Positions 18,038 to 25,932 are shown, numbered from the stretch's first letter. The stretch: DNA of 64,000 bases from Cellvibrio japonicus Ueda107 (GCF_000019225.1 NC_010995.1:1868501-1932500); one strand, 5' to 3'. The notes: generated from the letters alone by a model not told the origin. A program made the numbers and translations.

Positions 18038-18435
18038 TGGAGGGTATTCCTGTAAATCCAAAATTTTTGGATGGCAAAATTAAGAATAACGGTAAGCCCT
18101 GTCGCCAGGACTTGTGCTACCAGATAGTGTTCAATCCAGGGAAGAGGGATGTAGTGATCAAACAGGAAGAGAAAGCCGGCGAATAAAAGGGTGTTGGCAG
18201 AAAGACCTATAGCTACTGCTACTGCAAAGCGTGGAAACGCCTCCCAATGACTGCGAGTGCTTTTAAAGGTGTAATGGTAATTGGCCCAATAATTAAATAT
18301 TGACGAGAGTAGATAACCCGCTGCCGAAGCCGATACTTCGGAAAGTACCCCAGCCTCAATAAAAAGGATAAGCAATATGAATTGGAACAGGCTGGATAAG
18401 CCGCCAATTCCTACAAATAAGGCAAAGCGTTTCAT
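18034..18435 (-). CDS. GtrA-family flippase, partner of the GtrB-like enzyme
   Basis: A 133-residue, four-helix GtrA protein: FALFVGIGGLSSLFQF at the start, SSIFNYWANYHYTF after helix 2, and the closing NFAIQKFWIYRN. With the overlapping GT2 gene it makes a classical GtrA-GtrB module. It differs clearly from the GtrA at 13222, so the cassette has two non-identical flippases, perhaps for two sugars or two polarities. It begins the - strand transcript. Confidence 0.9.
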   Translation of the reverse strand: MKRFALFVGIGGLSSLFQFILLILFIEAGVLSEVSASAAGYLLSSIFNYWANYHYTFKSTRSHWEAFPRFAVAVAIGLSANTLLFAGFLFLFDHYIPLPWIEHYLVAQVLATGLTVILNFAIQKFWIYRNTLQ

Positions 18436-18588
18436 TTGTTATTGTGTGAGTCGTCGTTGCGGTGTCAGCTATGGAAAAATGCCGGCAGGTTAACACATTT
18501 TGATGTTAAATGAGGGGGACGCCTGGAAAAGAAGCATGGGGGAAAAGGGTGACATTTGTATTACGTTGCCTGTCGGTGGGATAGGGCA

Positions 18589-18816
18589 TTACGCCCAGCG
18601 CAAAGCAGCCCCGGCTCTTTCAATATAGATGTATTCAATCCTATGGGTCAGTGGGTGGCATGAGTGACGAAAGTGGTGATGGTCAATGGTTGACCCCATG
18701 TACTCCCAACAGGCTCCTTCGTTAATACATAAGGGGTCGCCGCCATTCAGGCGATAACTGCTGAGTTCATCCCACATCTTTTGCCATTCGGGGTGATTGA
18801 TGTCCAGATATTCCAT
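18589..18816 (-). CDS. Small conserved His-rich protein of unknown function
   Basis: 75 residues. Notable features are MEYLDINHPEWQKMW, CWEYMGSTIDHHHFRHSCHP and IEYIYIERAGAA. The HHHFRHSCHP cluster could bind a metal, and two Cys lie close by. I recall similar short proteins in pseudomonads, but no function. It has a high Trp/Tyr/His content and no signal or membrane segment, so it is likely cytoplasmic. It stands alone between the cassette and an AT-rich spacer. Confidence 0.7.
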   Translation of the reverse strand: MEYLDINHPEWQKMWDELSSYRLNGGDPLCINEGACWEYMGSTIDHHHFRHSCHPLTHRIEYIYIERAGAALRWA

Positions 18817-18861
18817 CGCCTAAGCCCATGATATTTGAATAACAATTGTTCAGTTAGTGTG

Positions 18862-18879
18862 AATTATTAATTAATAATT
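18862..18879. repeat. AT palindrome 1
   Basis: A perfect 18-bp palindrome with core ATTATTAATTAATAAT, centred at 18870.5. Its core recurs 53 bp downstream. Confidence 0.7.
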
Positions 18880-18916
18880 TCAAGAAAAATTAATAACTAT
18901 ATGATTGATAAGCACT

Positions 18917-18930
18917 TTATTAATTAATAA
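18917..18930. repeat. AT palindrome 2
   Basis: A perfect 14-bp palindrome TTATTAATTAATAA, centred at 18923.5. It shares its whole length with palindrome 1. The 53-bp centre-to-centre spacing is about five helical turns. Confidence 0.7.
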
Positions 18931-19148
18931 TGTGATTTGTTTCACTCATTATAGGGTCGATTCAGAGAAGTTTGGCGTTAAAAAATACATTTTTTGTGAA
19001 AAATAGTAACAATAATCTATGGTGAGTTACCTGTTTAGGTGGTTTTCCTATGTTAATACTGGTCATTGTTGAAATAAAAATTACAGTTAGTGTAATGTTT
19101 GTTGAAAAAAAATAGTGGGATTGGTTTGTATCTGTGAGGACGAAGGCT

Positions 19149-19574
19149 ATGAATATCAGTCAGGCTGCCGATGCCAGTGGGTTACCTGTGAAAACCCTGC
19201 GCCATTATGAAAACATTGGGTTGGTTGTGCCCGGGCGCCAGCAGGGCAATGAATATCGCTATTATTCCCCGGATGATGTGGTGTCCCTGCGCTTTTTACA
19301 GAGGGCGCGGGCATCAGGGTTTGGCTTGGATAAATGTCGTGAGTTGCTGGATGCCTACAAGGCTATGGTTGGTGGCGACAAGCAGGTATTGCGGGCGTGC
19401 CTGGATGAGCTCAGGGAGTGTCTCCGGCATCTGGATGATCAGCAGCGGGCATTGGTGATGTTGCGCCAGGATCTGCATGGCATGTTGGCCTTGGCTGGAC
19501 AAGAGGAGCTATCTGAGGGGTTAGCTCATTCTGTGCAGGGACAGCCGATGCCATTTCTGTTACTCGACCAATAG
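19149..19574 (+). CDS. MerR-family (CueR/HmrR-like) transcriptional regulator lacking metal cysteines
   Basis: A 141-residue regulator. The winged helix spans 1-70 (MNISQAADASGLPVKTLRHYE, RYYSPDDVVSLRFLQRARASGF), followed by a coiled-coil dimer helix (about 75-120). In CueR the C-terminal loop carries two Cys in CxGDxxPDCP; here the equivalent stretch (SEGLAHSVQGQPMPFLLL) has none. Cys is present only in the helices (DKC, RAC, REC). It therefore probably does not sense copper in the CueR way. The ATG at 19149 is preferred to a GTG at 19134. No copper gene is adjacent. Confidence 0.85.
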   Translation: MNISQAADASGLPVKTLRHYENIGLVVPGRQQGNEYRYYSPDDVVSLRFLQRARASGFGLDKCRELLDAYKAMVGGDKQVLRACLDELRECLRHLDDQQRALVMLRQDLHGMLALAGQEELSEGLAHSVQGQPMPFLLLDQ

Positions 19575-19626
19575 AACAGGGGAGATAAGGTTTGCCATGT
19601 TGGTAGGTTTCCTTGGGGAAAACCGT

Positions 19627-19639
19627 TAGAATGCGCGCC
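19627..19639 (+). promoter_or_regulatory. Putative -10 with GC discriminator before dcd
   Basis: TAGAAT followed at once by GCGCGCC, 58 bp before the dcd ATG. The -35 is not obvious. Confidence 0.4.
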
Positions 19640-19697
19640 TTCCGGCCTTACGCTGGCCTGGATTCCTTGCCTTGAACACATCTCAACGGGAGCGACT

Positions 19698-20267
19698 ATG
19701 AGCATCAAATCCGATAAGTGGATGCGCCGTATGGTAGAGCAGTATGGCATGATCGAGCCTTACGAACCTGGCCAGGTTCGCTATGATGCTGCGGGTCATA
19801 AAATTGTGTCTTATGGCACCTCCAGTTATGGTTACGATGTGCGTTGCGCCGATGAATTTAAAATTTTCACCAACGTGCACTCTACGGTGGTTGATCCCAA
19901 GAACTTTGATGAAAAAAGTTTTGTGGATATAAAAAGCGATGTGTGCATTATTCCCCCTAATTCATTCGCCCTTGCCCGTACAGTAGAGTATTTCCGTATT
20001 CCCCGCAGTATTTTGACGGTTTGCCTGGGCAAATCCACCTATGCCCGTTGCGGTATTATCGTGAATGTCACGCCATTGGAGCCCGAGTGGGAAGGGCATG
20101 TAACCCTCGAATTTTCCAATACCACCCCACTTCCTGCAAAAATTTATGCCAATGAAGGTGTGGCGCAAATGCTGTTCTTTGAATCCGATGAAATCTGTGA
20201 AACTTCATATCGGGACCGTGGCGGTAAATACCAGGGGCAGCGCGGTGTGACCCTGCCGCGTACCTGA
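19698..20267 (+). CDS. dcd: dCTP deaminase
   Basis: A 189-residue enzyme converting dCTP to dUTP, the main source of dUMP for thymidylate synthesis. The family blocks are present: [54 protein letters not shown] (with the catalytic Glu), and [14 protein letters not shown] at the C-terminus. Length matches Dcd exactly. The GCGCGCC-type promoter lies upstream, and a 61-residue gene follows 5 bp after the stop. Confidence 0.97.
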
Positions 20268-20272
20268 TCTAC

Positions 20273-20458
20273 ATGGGCGATGTGCTGCCATTTCGCAAAC
20301 CGTCCCCCTTTGAAAAGCATAAGGGTAAGACGTTGTGCCGCAGTGGTTTTCATAAGTGGGAAGTGGTTAAGGATAAGCAATTCGATGTGAAGCAGGGAAA
20401 GTTGGTAACCCTATATCGCTGTTCCCGTTGCGGCGAACAAAAAGTTGAGGCAAGGTAG
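20273..20458 (+). CDS. Small Cys/His protein, putative zinc-ribbon-like
   Basis: 61 residues, with no function known to me. The Cys/His spacing is Cys22-x4-His27-x22-Cys50-x2-Cys53 (CRSGFHKWEV, then YRCSRCGEQ), suggesting one zinc site. It is basic and likely cytoplasmic. It starts 5 bp after dcd, so it is presumably cotranscribed with it. A strong bidirectional terminator follows 14 bp after the stop. Confidence 0.7.
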   Translation: MGDVLPFRKPSPFEKHKGKTLCRSGFHKWEVVKDKQFDVKQGKLVTLYRCSRCGEQKVEAR

Positions 20459-20472
20459 TGTGCTTCACAACT

Positions 20473-20500
20473 AAAAAAGGCTCCAGATGGAGCCTTTTTT
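20473..20500. terminator. Bidirectional intrinsic terminator between dcd operon and FKBP gene
   Basis: A 12-bp perfect stem (AAAAAAGGCTCC / GGAGCCTTTTTT) with an AGAT loop. A-tract on one side and T-tract on the other serve both convergent transcripts. Confidence 0.9.
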
Positions 20501-20526
20501 AGTATGCGTTCTATTTCTATTGGGCC

Positions 20527-21012
20527 TTAGTGGTGGTGATGTCCACCGGCACCGTGTGCGTGGCCGTGGCTTAGTTCTTCTTCGGTGGCGGCACGTACTT
20601 CGGTAATTTCTACATCAAAGTTCAGGTCTATGCCGGCCAATGGGTGGTTGCCATCAATGGTAACCTGATCGCCATCTACCTTGGTGACGGTAACAACTTG
20701 AAGGCCATGCTCGGTCTCTGCGTGAAACTCCATGCCCACTTCGATTTGGTCGATGCCGCTGAACATGCTGGAGGGCAGCTCCTGCACCAAATCATCATTG
20801 CGCAAACCATAAGCATCCGCTGCGTTAACGGCTACTGTGAGCTTGTCACCAACAGCTTTACCGGAAAGTGCCGCTTCAAGGCCGGGAATAATATTGCTGG
20901 CACCGTGCAAATAAGACAGTGGCTCCTGGCCCTGTGATGAATCGAGGACCTTGCCGGTGTTATCGGTCAGGGTATAGTGAAAACTGGCTACGCAATCATC
21001 GGAGATATTCAT
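20527..21012 (-). CDS. slyD: FKBP-type peptidyl-prolyl isomerase, SlyD-like
   Basis: A 161-residue protein. It has the SlyD layout: FKBP residues at the start (CVASFHYTLTDNTGKVLDSSQGQEPLSYLHGASNIIPGLEAAL), an inserted flap (about 70-125), return of the FKBP strand (GNHPLAGIDLNFDVEI), and a His-rich tail (HGHAHGAGGHHHH) expected to bind Ni2+ or Zn2+. SlyD is a folding helper and metallochaperone for hydrogenase in E. coli. The tail is shorter and Cys-free compared with E. coli SlyD, so a general chaperone role is likelier. Confidence 0.92.
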   Translation of the reverse strand: MNISDDCVASFHYTLTDNTGKVLDSSQGQEPLSYLHGASNIIPGLEAALSGKAVGDKLTVAVNAADAYGLRNDDLVQELPSSMFSGIDQIEVGMEFHAETEHGLQVVTVTKVDGDQVTIDGNHPLAGIDLNFDVEITEVRAATEEELSHGHAHGAGGHHHH

Positions 21013-21068
21013 AGATAACCTTCTTTGTAGGTGAGTATAAGCATCCCGAAAGATGCGCGTTGTTGACG

Positions 21069-21800
21069 TTAAAACTTCTCAATCGGCTTGCCGTTCAGGC
21101 TGGCCTTGGTGATGTTGATGGTATAGGAATCACCTTTTTCAATCTGTTCAAGGCGCACCAGCAGATTGTTCCAATCCGTTGCCAGCCAGGCATGGGTTAC
21201 CCGGTCGTCATCTTCCCGGCTACGTTTGATTTTGATGGTTTTAACCTTGCCCAGTGGGGTGTCCAGGGTTTCTTCTGCTATTTTTTCAAAAATAAATTCC
21301 TTTAGGTGTCCGCCGTCGGCAATTTTGTAAGTGACGCGTTTGGCATCGCTGCGCAGGAAGTCCTGTTGCAGTTGTAGTTGGTAGCTCAACTTATCCTGTA
21401 CGCGCTCAACGACATTCATTTGCCAGTTGGATTTTTGTACATAATTGGAAACCGTTTTTTTGTTCCAATCAAAGCGCAGGTCCGCATCGCGGTTCTTGCC
21501 GAGTCCACGGCGCTTGTAAACATAGTGTTGCGGAATAACCAGCTTTTTGTGGTTATCCCATTGCAGATGGCTGGTTTCGGTAATGCTGCCAAGCATGGAA
21601 TCAAACTTGAATAGCAGGTCGTATCCTGAGTCGCTGTTTTTACTCAGGCGATTGGTGACGGTGATATTGAAGCCATAGAGTTTGGTTTTGTATTCATTAT
21701 CAAATAGCATCGGCTGTGCTGCCGGTTGCGGCTTGGTTGCTAATGCCAGCTGGCTTAATACGAGCAGTGATAGGCCTAACCATAAACGAAAGTGCGACAT
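21069..21800 (-). CDS. DUF3108 periplasmic protein
   Basis: A 243-residue protein with a signal peptide (about 1-21, ending LALA-TK). The mature part is beta-rich and contains the DUF3108 features YRLGLGK-like YKRRGLGKNRD, FDWNKKTVSNYV, QDKLSYQLQLQQDFL, and a C-terminal TIKIKRSREDDDRVTHAWLATDWNNLLVRLEQIE. The function of the family is unknown; a periplasmic or outer-membrane lipid-binding role has been suggested from its fold. It lies downstream of purN in the same order as in pseudomonads. Confidence 0.85.
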   Translation of the reverse strand: MSHFRLWLGLSLLVLSQLALATKPQPAAQPMLFDNEYKTKLYGFNITVTNRLSKNSDSGYDLLFKFDSMLGSITETSHLQWDNHKKLVIPQHYVYKRRGLGKNRDADLRFDWNKKTVSNYVQKSNWQMNVVERVQDKLSYQLQLQQDFLRSDAKRVTYKIADGGHLKEFIFEKIAEETLDTPLGKVKTIKIKRSREDDDRVTHAWLATDWNNLLVRLEQIEKGDSYTINITKASLNGKPIEKF

Positions 21801-21837
21801 AAAAACTCCTTAACTATGGGCTTGGCGGGGGTACCGA

Positions 21838-22515
21838 TCAGGGTTCCTGGCTTTCGATTTGAAAGCCGGATGCCGGTAAAAGTTCGCCATTCAGCCATGC
21901 TTTGCCCTGCTCCATGGATAATTTGCCTTCCGCAAACCATTTCACCGCAAGTGGGTATATCACATGTTCCTGGCGCTGCACGCGTTTGGCGAGTAAACCG
22001 GCATCGTCAGTCGGGAGTATGGGAACACTTGCCTGAACACAGGCTGGCCCACCATCCAGTTCAGCGGTGACAAAGTGAACGGTAACGCCGTGGCGGGTTT
22101 CACCAGCATCAATAGCGCGCTGGTGGGTATGAAGCCCTTGGAACTTGGGTAGTAGGGATGGGTGGATGTTCAGCATGCGCCCCAGGTAATGCTCGGTAAA
22201 CCCCGCTGTCAGTATGCGCATAAAACCGGCAAGGACTACCAGGCCGGGGGTATAGGCATCAATGGCGGCCATAAGCGCCCGGTCGAAGGCTTCCCGGCTG
22301 GCGTAGGTTTTGTGGTCCAGTACCAGGGTGGGAATACCAGCTTTGGCTGCTCTGGCCAAGCCTTGAACATCCGGGCAATTGCTGATAACAGCGGCTATTT
22401 CGATAGGGAGCTCGCCCTTGTTTTTGGCGTCGATCAGTGCTTGCAGGTTACTGCCGCTGCCGGAGATCAGTACTACAACACGCAAAGGCTTGGCAGCTTT
22501 GTTGGTTCCACTCAT
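21838..22515 (-). CDS. purN: Phosphoribosylglycinamide formyltransferase PurN
   Basis: A 225-residue enzyme that transfers a formyl group from 10-formyltetrahydrofolate to GAR, the third step of purine synthesis. VVLISGSGSNLQALID (phosphate-binding loop) and the catalytic block GFMRILTAGFTEHYLGRMLNIHPSLLPKFQGLHTHQRAIDAG are complete, followed by HFVTAELDGGPACVQASVPI with the catalytic Asp. It begins 3 bp after purM, forming the purM-purN operon. Confidence 0.97.
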   Translation of the reverse strand: MSGTNKAAKPLRVVVLISGSGSNLQALIDAKNKGELPIEIAAVISNCPDVQGLARAAKAGIPTLVLDHKTYASREAFDRALMAAIDAYTPGLVVLAGFMRILTAGFTEHYLGRMLNIHPSLLPKFQGLHTHQRAIDAGETRHGVTVHFVTAELDGGPACVQASVPILPTDDAGLLAKRVQRQEHVIYPLAVKWFAEGKLSMEQGKAWLNGELLPASGFQIESQEP

Positions 22516-22518
22516 GAA

Positions 22519-23571
22519 TTAAAAACCTTGCAGCTCTACCTGGTGCTCTTCCCCGCCGGCTTTGGCAATGTAGCCAATTTCAAAGGCGTTTTCGCCCAGG
22601 GATTGCAACAGTGCCAGCGCCTGGGCTTTGGCGGTGGCAGGAACAGCGATCACCATGCCTACACCGCAGTTGAAGGTGCGGTACATTTCGCGCATTTGAA
22701 CGTTACCGGCCTTTTGCAACCATTGGAAGACAGGGGGGAGTGTCCAGCTTTGGGTGTTGATTACCGCTTTACAGTTCTCGGGAATAACGCGCGGGATATT
22801 TTCAGTCAGGCCGCCACCGGTAATATGGGCCAAGGCGTTAACCTGGCTTTCTTTGATCAGTTTGAGAACCGTTTTGACATAGATGCGCGTGGGTTCCATC
22901 AGGGCGTCAGCCAATGGACGACCGCCGCAATCCTGATTCAGGTCTGCTTTGCTGACGTCAATGATTTTGCGGATCAACGAGTATCCATTGGAGTGAGGGC
23001 CGCTGGAGGGAATGGCAATCAGGGCATCGCCTTCCTGTACTTTGCTGCCATCGATGATCTCGGATTTTTCAACCACACCAACACAGAAGCCGGCCAGGTC
23101 GTAGTCTTCCCCCTCGTACATGCCGGGCATTTCAGCAGTTTCGCCGCCTACCAGTGCGCAGCCTGCCTGTGCGCAGCCATCGCCAATACCGGTAATCACC
23201 GAGGCGGCTACATCTACATTCAATTTACCGGTGGCGTAGTAGTCGAGGAAGAAGAGCGGCTCGGCACCAGTGACTACCAGGTCGTTAACGCACATGGCCA
23301 CCAGGTCGACACCGATGGTGTCGTGCTTTTGTAAATTCATGGCCAGGCGTAGCTTGGTGCCTACACCGTCAGTGCCGGAAACCAATACCGGTTGGCGGTA
23401 ACCGGCAGGTATTTCACACAGGGCTGCAAAGCCTCCCAAGCCAGCCATCACCTCTGGGCGACGGGTGCGTTTGGCGACACTTTTGATGCGCTCAACCAGC
23501 GCATCTCCTGCATCAATATCAACGCCGGCATCTTTGTAGCTCAGTGAGGGAGTGGGGGTTTGTTCGCTCAT
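22519..23571 (-). CDS. purM: Phosphoribosylformylglycinamidine cyclo-ligase PurM (AIR synthetase)
   Basis: A 350-residue ATP-dependent enzyme closing the imidazole ring to give AIR. The blocks YKDAGVDIDAGDALV, GTKLRLA, IGVDLVAMCVNDLVVTGAEPLFFLDYYATGKL, ALVGGETAEMPGMY and the C-terminal AHITGGGLTENIPRV are typical. I chose the ATG at 23571 (MSEQTPTPSL); the extra 18 residues from 23625 contain the putative -10. The divergent DUF2066 gene repeats a familiar order in pseudomonads. Confidence 0.97.
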   Translation of the reverse strand: MSEQTPTPSLSYKDAGVDIDAGDALVERIKSVAKRTRRPEVMAGLGGFAALCEIPAGYRQPVLVSGTDGVGTKLRLAMNLQKHDTIGVDLVAMCVNDLVVTGAEPLFFLDYYATGKLNVDVAASVITGIGDGCAQAGCALVGGETAEMPGMYEGEDYDLAGFCVGVVEKSEIIDGSKVQEGDALIAIPSSGPHSNGYSLIRKIIDVSKADLNQDCGGRPLADALMEPTRIYVKTVLKLIKESQVNALAHITGGGLTENIPRVIPENCKAVINTQSWTLPPVFQWLQKAGNVQMREMYRTFNCGVGMVIAVPATAKAQALALLQSLGENAFEIGYIAKAGGEEHQVELQGF

Positions 23572-23616
23572 GGGGTCAGGCTCGCAGCTTAGAAAAACGG
23601 TGGGAGAGTCAAAAAA

Positions 23617-23629
23617 GGCGGCCATTCTA
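23617..23629 (-). promoter_or_regulatory. Putative -10 with GC discriminator before purM
   Basis: On the - strand TAGAAT (23629-23624) is followed by GGCCGCC. It lies about 50 bp before the purM ATG. No PurR-like palindrome was recognised. Confidence 0.4.
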
Positions 23630-23729
23630 GCAGCTTCTGTAGTTGCGTGCAGAACCAGAGTTCAGGCCTTGATGGGGTTTGCGTGACCGCTTTGCGAAAC
23701 CCTTCTGCCGCCCCGGCTTTCAAGCCTGT

Positions 23730-23742
23730 TACAATGCGCGCC
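23730..23742 (+). promoter_or_regulatory. Putative -10 with GC discriminator before the DUF2066 gene
   Basis: TACAAT followed by GCGCGCC, about 78 bp before the chosen ATG at 23813. The -35 is weak. Confidence 0.4.
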
Positions 23743-23812
23743 TTTGTGCCTCTTGCCGCAGTATTTGTCCCGGCATGCGGCGAGGCTTGGGTTGATTCTG
23801 GATCTGCTATTT

Positions 23813-25204
23813 ATGAGCTTGGTATCGCTATTTTTACGGCTTTTTACCCGCTTTTTATGTCTTTTTAGTGTCTTTATGCTGTGGTCTAACCCCAGCCTTG
23901 CAGGCAAGACACTGGATATCTACAAGGCTAGTACCCTGGTGAAAAACCAATCGGAGGCAGAGCGCAATCGTGCGGCGCGGGCCACGTTGGGCGAGGTCAT
24001 TGTGCGGGTATCCGGGCAAACCAGTGCCCTTGGGCATCCACTGGTGCAGTCAGCGATTCCCAATGCGCAGCATTATTTGTTTGGTTTTAGCTACCACTCA
24101 ACCGATGCGCGTATCCAGGAGGGGGAAAAAAGCCTCAAGGCGATAGCCTTGCAGCTCAATTATTCTCCCGAAGGTATTGAAAAATTGCTGCGTGATGCGC
24201 AGTTGCCCTTGTGGCCGGCACAGCGCCCACAGGTGTTGGTCTGGCCTGTCGTAAAGGATGCGGCGGGTACCCGCTTTGAGTTGGCTCCCGAAGTCCTGGC
24301 TGCACTCAAGGCCCGCGCGGATTATCGCGGTTTACCATTAGTTTTTCCGCATAATGATATAGAGGATCAACTGGTACTCTCTGCCGATGATGCCTGGGCT
24401 TTTAAATACACGGCCCTCCAATTGGCTTCCCTGCGTTATAAGGCAGACGCTGTGCTTGTGCTGCGCTATACCCCAACTTCTATCGGGGGAGTTCCCCCGA
24501 CAAATTTTGATGCTGTTTTAGAGCGTGAGCCTTCTGGTGCAAACCCTCCGAAAGCCAGTGTTGAACAAGAGTCGCTGTTTTTGACGGCGGAGGAGCCCGC
24601 GGCTACAGCGGATATCCCGGCACCCCAGGGCCCATGGGTGGGCGATTGGCAATTGCTGCAGGGCGATGATCACAGCGCCTACAGGGGTGAATTTACCCTG
24701 TTGCCAGACCTGTTTAACCGCGTGGCGGACGATATGGCAGATGCCTTTGCCAACCAGTACGCCATCATGCCTAGCGATCATGGACCGCGAGAGCTGGTTT
24801 TGCGCATTGAAGGGGTTAATCACTTCGGTGCTTTCAAAGAGGCACAAGCCTATTTGGCTGGCCTGGCTATGGTCAAACAAATGGAAGTTCTACGCGTTAC
24901 TGCTGAGGGATTACTGGTCGGCTTGGAAATTGAGGGGGACACCCGCTTACTGGTCAGTACCCTGGCACTGGCAAAGCGTATGCGCCCTCAGGATCCAGCC
25001 AGCCTGATTGCGTGGTTAAACGGGCAGGCGGCAACGGAATCCTCCACACCGGTCAGTGCAGAGGATGAGGCTGAATTGGCGGCACAACTGGATGCCTTGA
25101 TGGGCGGTGAGGCTGGCCTGGCAGACACGTCACACTCCCCGGCAGTGACTGGCCCGGAGCCTGGTTCGTTTGAAAACCCGATTCATTACCTCTGGTTAAA
25201 ATAG
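23813..25204 (+). CDS. DUF2066 protein, secreted
   Basis: A 463-residue protein with a signal peptide (residues about 1-30, cleaved near PSLA-GK) and the DUF2066 domain (TLGEVIVRVSGQTSALGHPLVQSAI; LQLNYSPEGIEKLLRDAQLPLWPAQRPQVLVW). The C-terminal part is acidic and Ala/Gly/Ser-rich. No function is established; it is probably periplasmic. I chose the ATG at 23813 because the longer frame from 23744 would place 23 residues before the signal peptide. It sits directly upstream of hda, as in Pseudomonas. Confidence 0.85.
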   Translation: MSLVSLFLRLFTRFLCLFSVFMLWSNPSLAGKTLDIYKASTLVKNQSEAERNRAARATLGEVIVRVSGQTSALGHPLVQSAIPNAQHYLFGFSYHSTDARIQEGEKSLKAIALQLNYSPEGIEKLLRDAQLPLWPAQRPQVLVWPVVKDAAGTRFELAPEVLAALKARADYRGLPLVFPHNDIEDQLVLSADDAWAFKYTALQLASLRYKADAVLVLRYTPTSIGGVPPTNFDAVLEREPSGANPPKASVEQESLFLTAEEPAATADIPAPQGPWVGDWQLLQGDDHSAYRGEFTLLPDLFNRVADDMADAFANQYAIMPSDHGPRELVLRIEGVNHFGAFKEAQAYLAGLAMVKQMEVLRVTAEGLLVGLEIEGDTRLLVSTLALAKRMRPQDPASLIAWLNGQAATESSTPVSAEDEAELAAQLDALMGGEAGLADTSHSPAVTGPEPGSFENPIHYLWLK

Positions 25205-25212
25205 GTGCGGTG

Positions 25213-25932
25213 ATGGTGACCTATGCACCCCGGCAGCTGTCCCTCGGGGTCAGCCTTAACGATGATGCCACCTTTGACAATTTTTATGCACCTGCTTCGC
25301 AGCACCATAATGCCCTGGTTGTTGATGGCTTGCGTCGCCAGGTAGAAGGCAAGGCCGAGGCTTTTGTGTATCTGTGGGGCGCACCGGGTGCCGGTCTGAC
25401 ACATCTGTTGCAGGCCAGCTGCCACTACGCACAAACCCTGGGACAATCTATCCAGTATTTGCCATTGCGCGATATGGCGGGTTATGCCCCGGCAGAGTTG
25501 TTTGTAGGGTTGGAAGCACTGGATCTGGTCTGCCTCGATTGCCTGACATCAATTGCCGGGCGTGGCGACTGGGAGCTGGCCATTTTCAACCTGTATAACG
25601 CGCTGCGCGATGGCGGTAAAAAGTTGTTGGTGGCAGCGGAGCAGAGCCCGCGGGAATTACCGTTGCAACTGGAAGACTTGCGCTCCCGCTTGCAATGGGG
25701 AGTCACCTACCAGGTCCATAGCCTGAGTGATGAGGACAAGCAGCAGGCGTTGCAAAAGCGCGCGCGCGCGCGCGGCCTGGAGCTGAATGACGAAGTGGCG
25801 CAATTTATTATCCAGCGCCTGCCGCGCGATACCAATGAACTCTTCTGCCAGTTGCAGCGCCTGGATCAGGCTTCCCTGGCCGAGCAGCGCAAGCTGACGA
25901 TTCCCTTTGTAAAGAAAGTATTATCCCTTTGA
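25213..25932 (+). CDS. hda: DnaA regulatory inactivator Hda
   Basis: A 239-residue DnaA-like AAA+ protein. RQLSLGVSLNDDATFDNFYAP at the start includes the beta-clamp-binding QLSLGV. The degenerate P-loop is GAPGAGLTHLL. DLVCLDCLTSIAG stands at Walker B, and the sensor region is SRLQWGVTYQV. Hda with the sliding clamp stimulates ATP hydrolysis by DnaA after initiation. GTG at 25210 and ATG at 25213 both fit; I use the ATG. A 17-bp alternating GC run at 25758-25774 encodes an Arg-Ala repeat. Confidence 0.95.
   Translation: MVTYAPRQLSLGVSLNDDATFDNFYAPASQHHNALVVDGLRRQVEGKAEAFVYLWGAPGAGLTHLLQASCHYAQTLGQSIQYLPLRDMAGYAPAELFVGLEALDLVCLDCLTSIAGRGDWELAIFNLYNALRDGGKKLLVAAEQSPRELPLQLEDLRSRLQWGVTYQVHSLSDEDKQQALQKRARARGLELNDEVAQFIIQRLPRDTNELFCQLQRLDQASLAEQRKLTIPFVKKVLSL

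Larger units (their letters stand above)
18817..19148. other. AT-rich intergenic region between divergent genes
   Basis: 332 bp, much more AT-rich than the neighbourhood. It holds two TTAATTAA-cored palindromes and two copies of CAGTTAGTGT (18851 and near 19084). It must contain the promoters of the small protein and of the MerR gene; no CueR-type operator is evident. Confidence 0.6.

Noticed and set aside
22162..23334. A 390-codon open frame on the + strand
   Set aside because: It lies opposite purN and purM, both complete with all motifs; it has no recognisable features.
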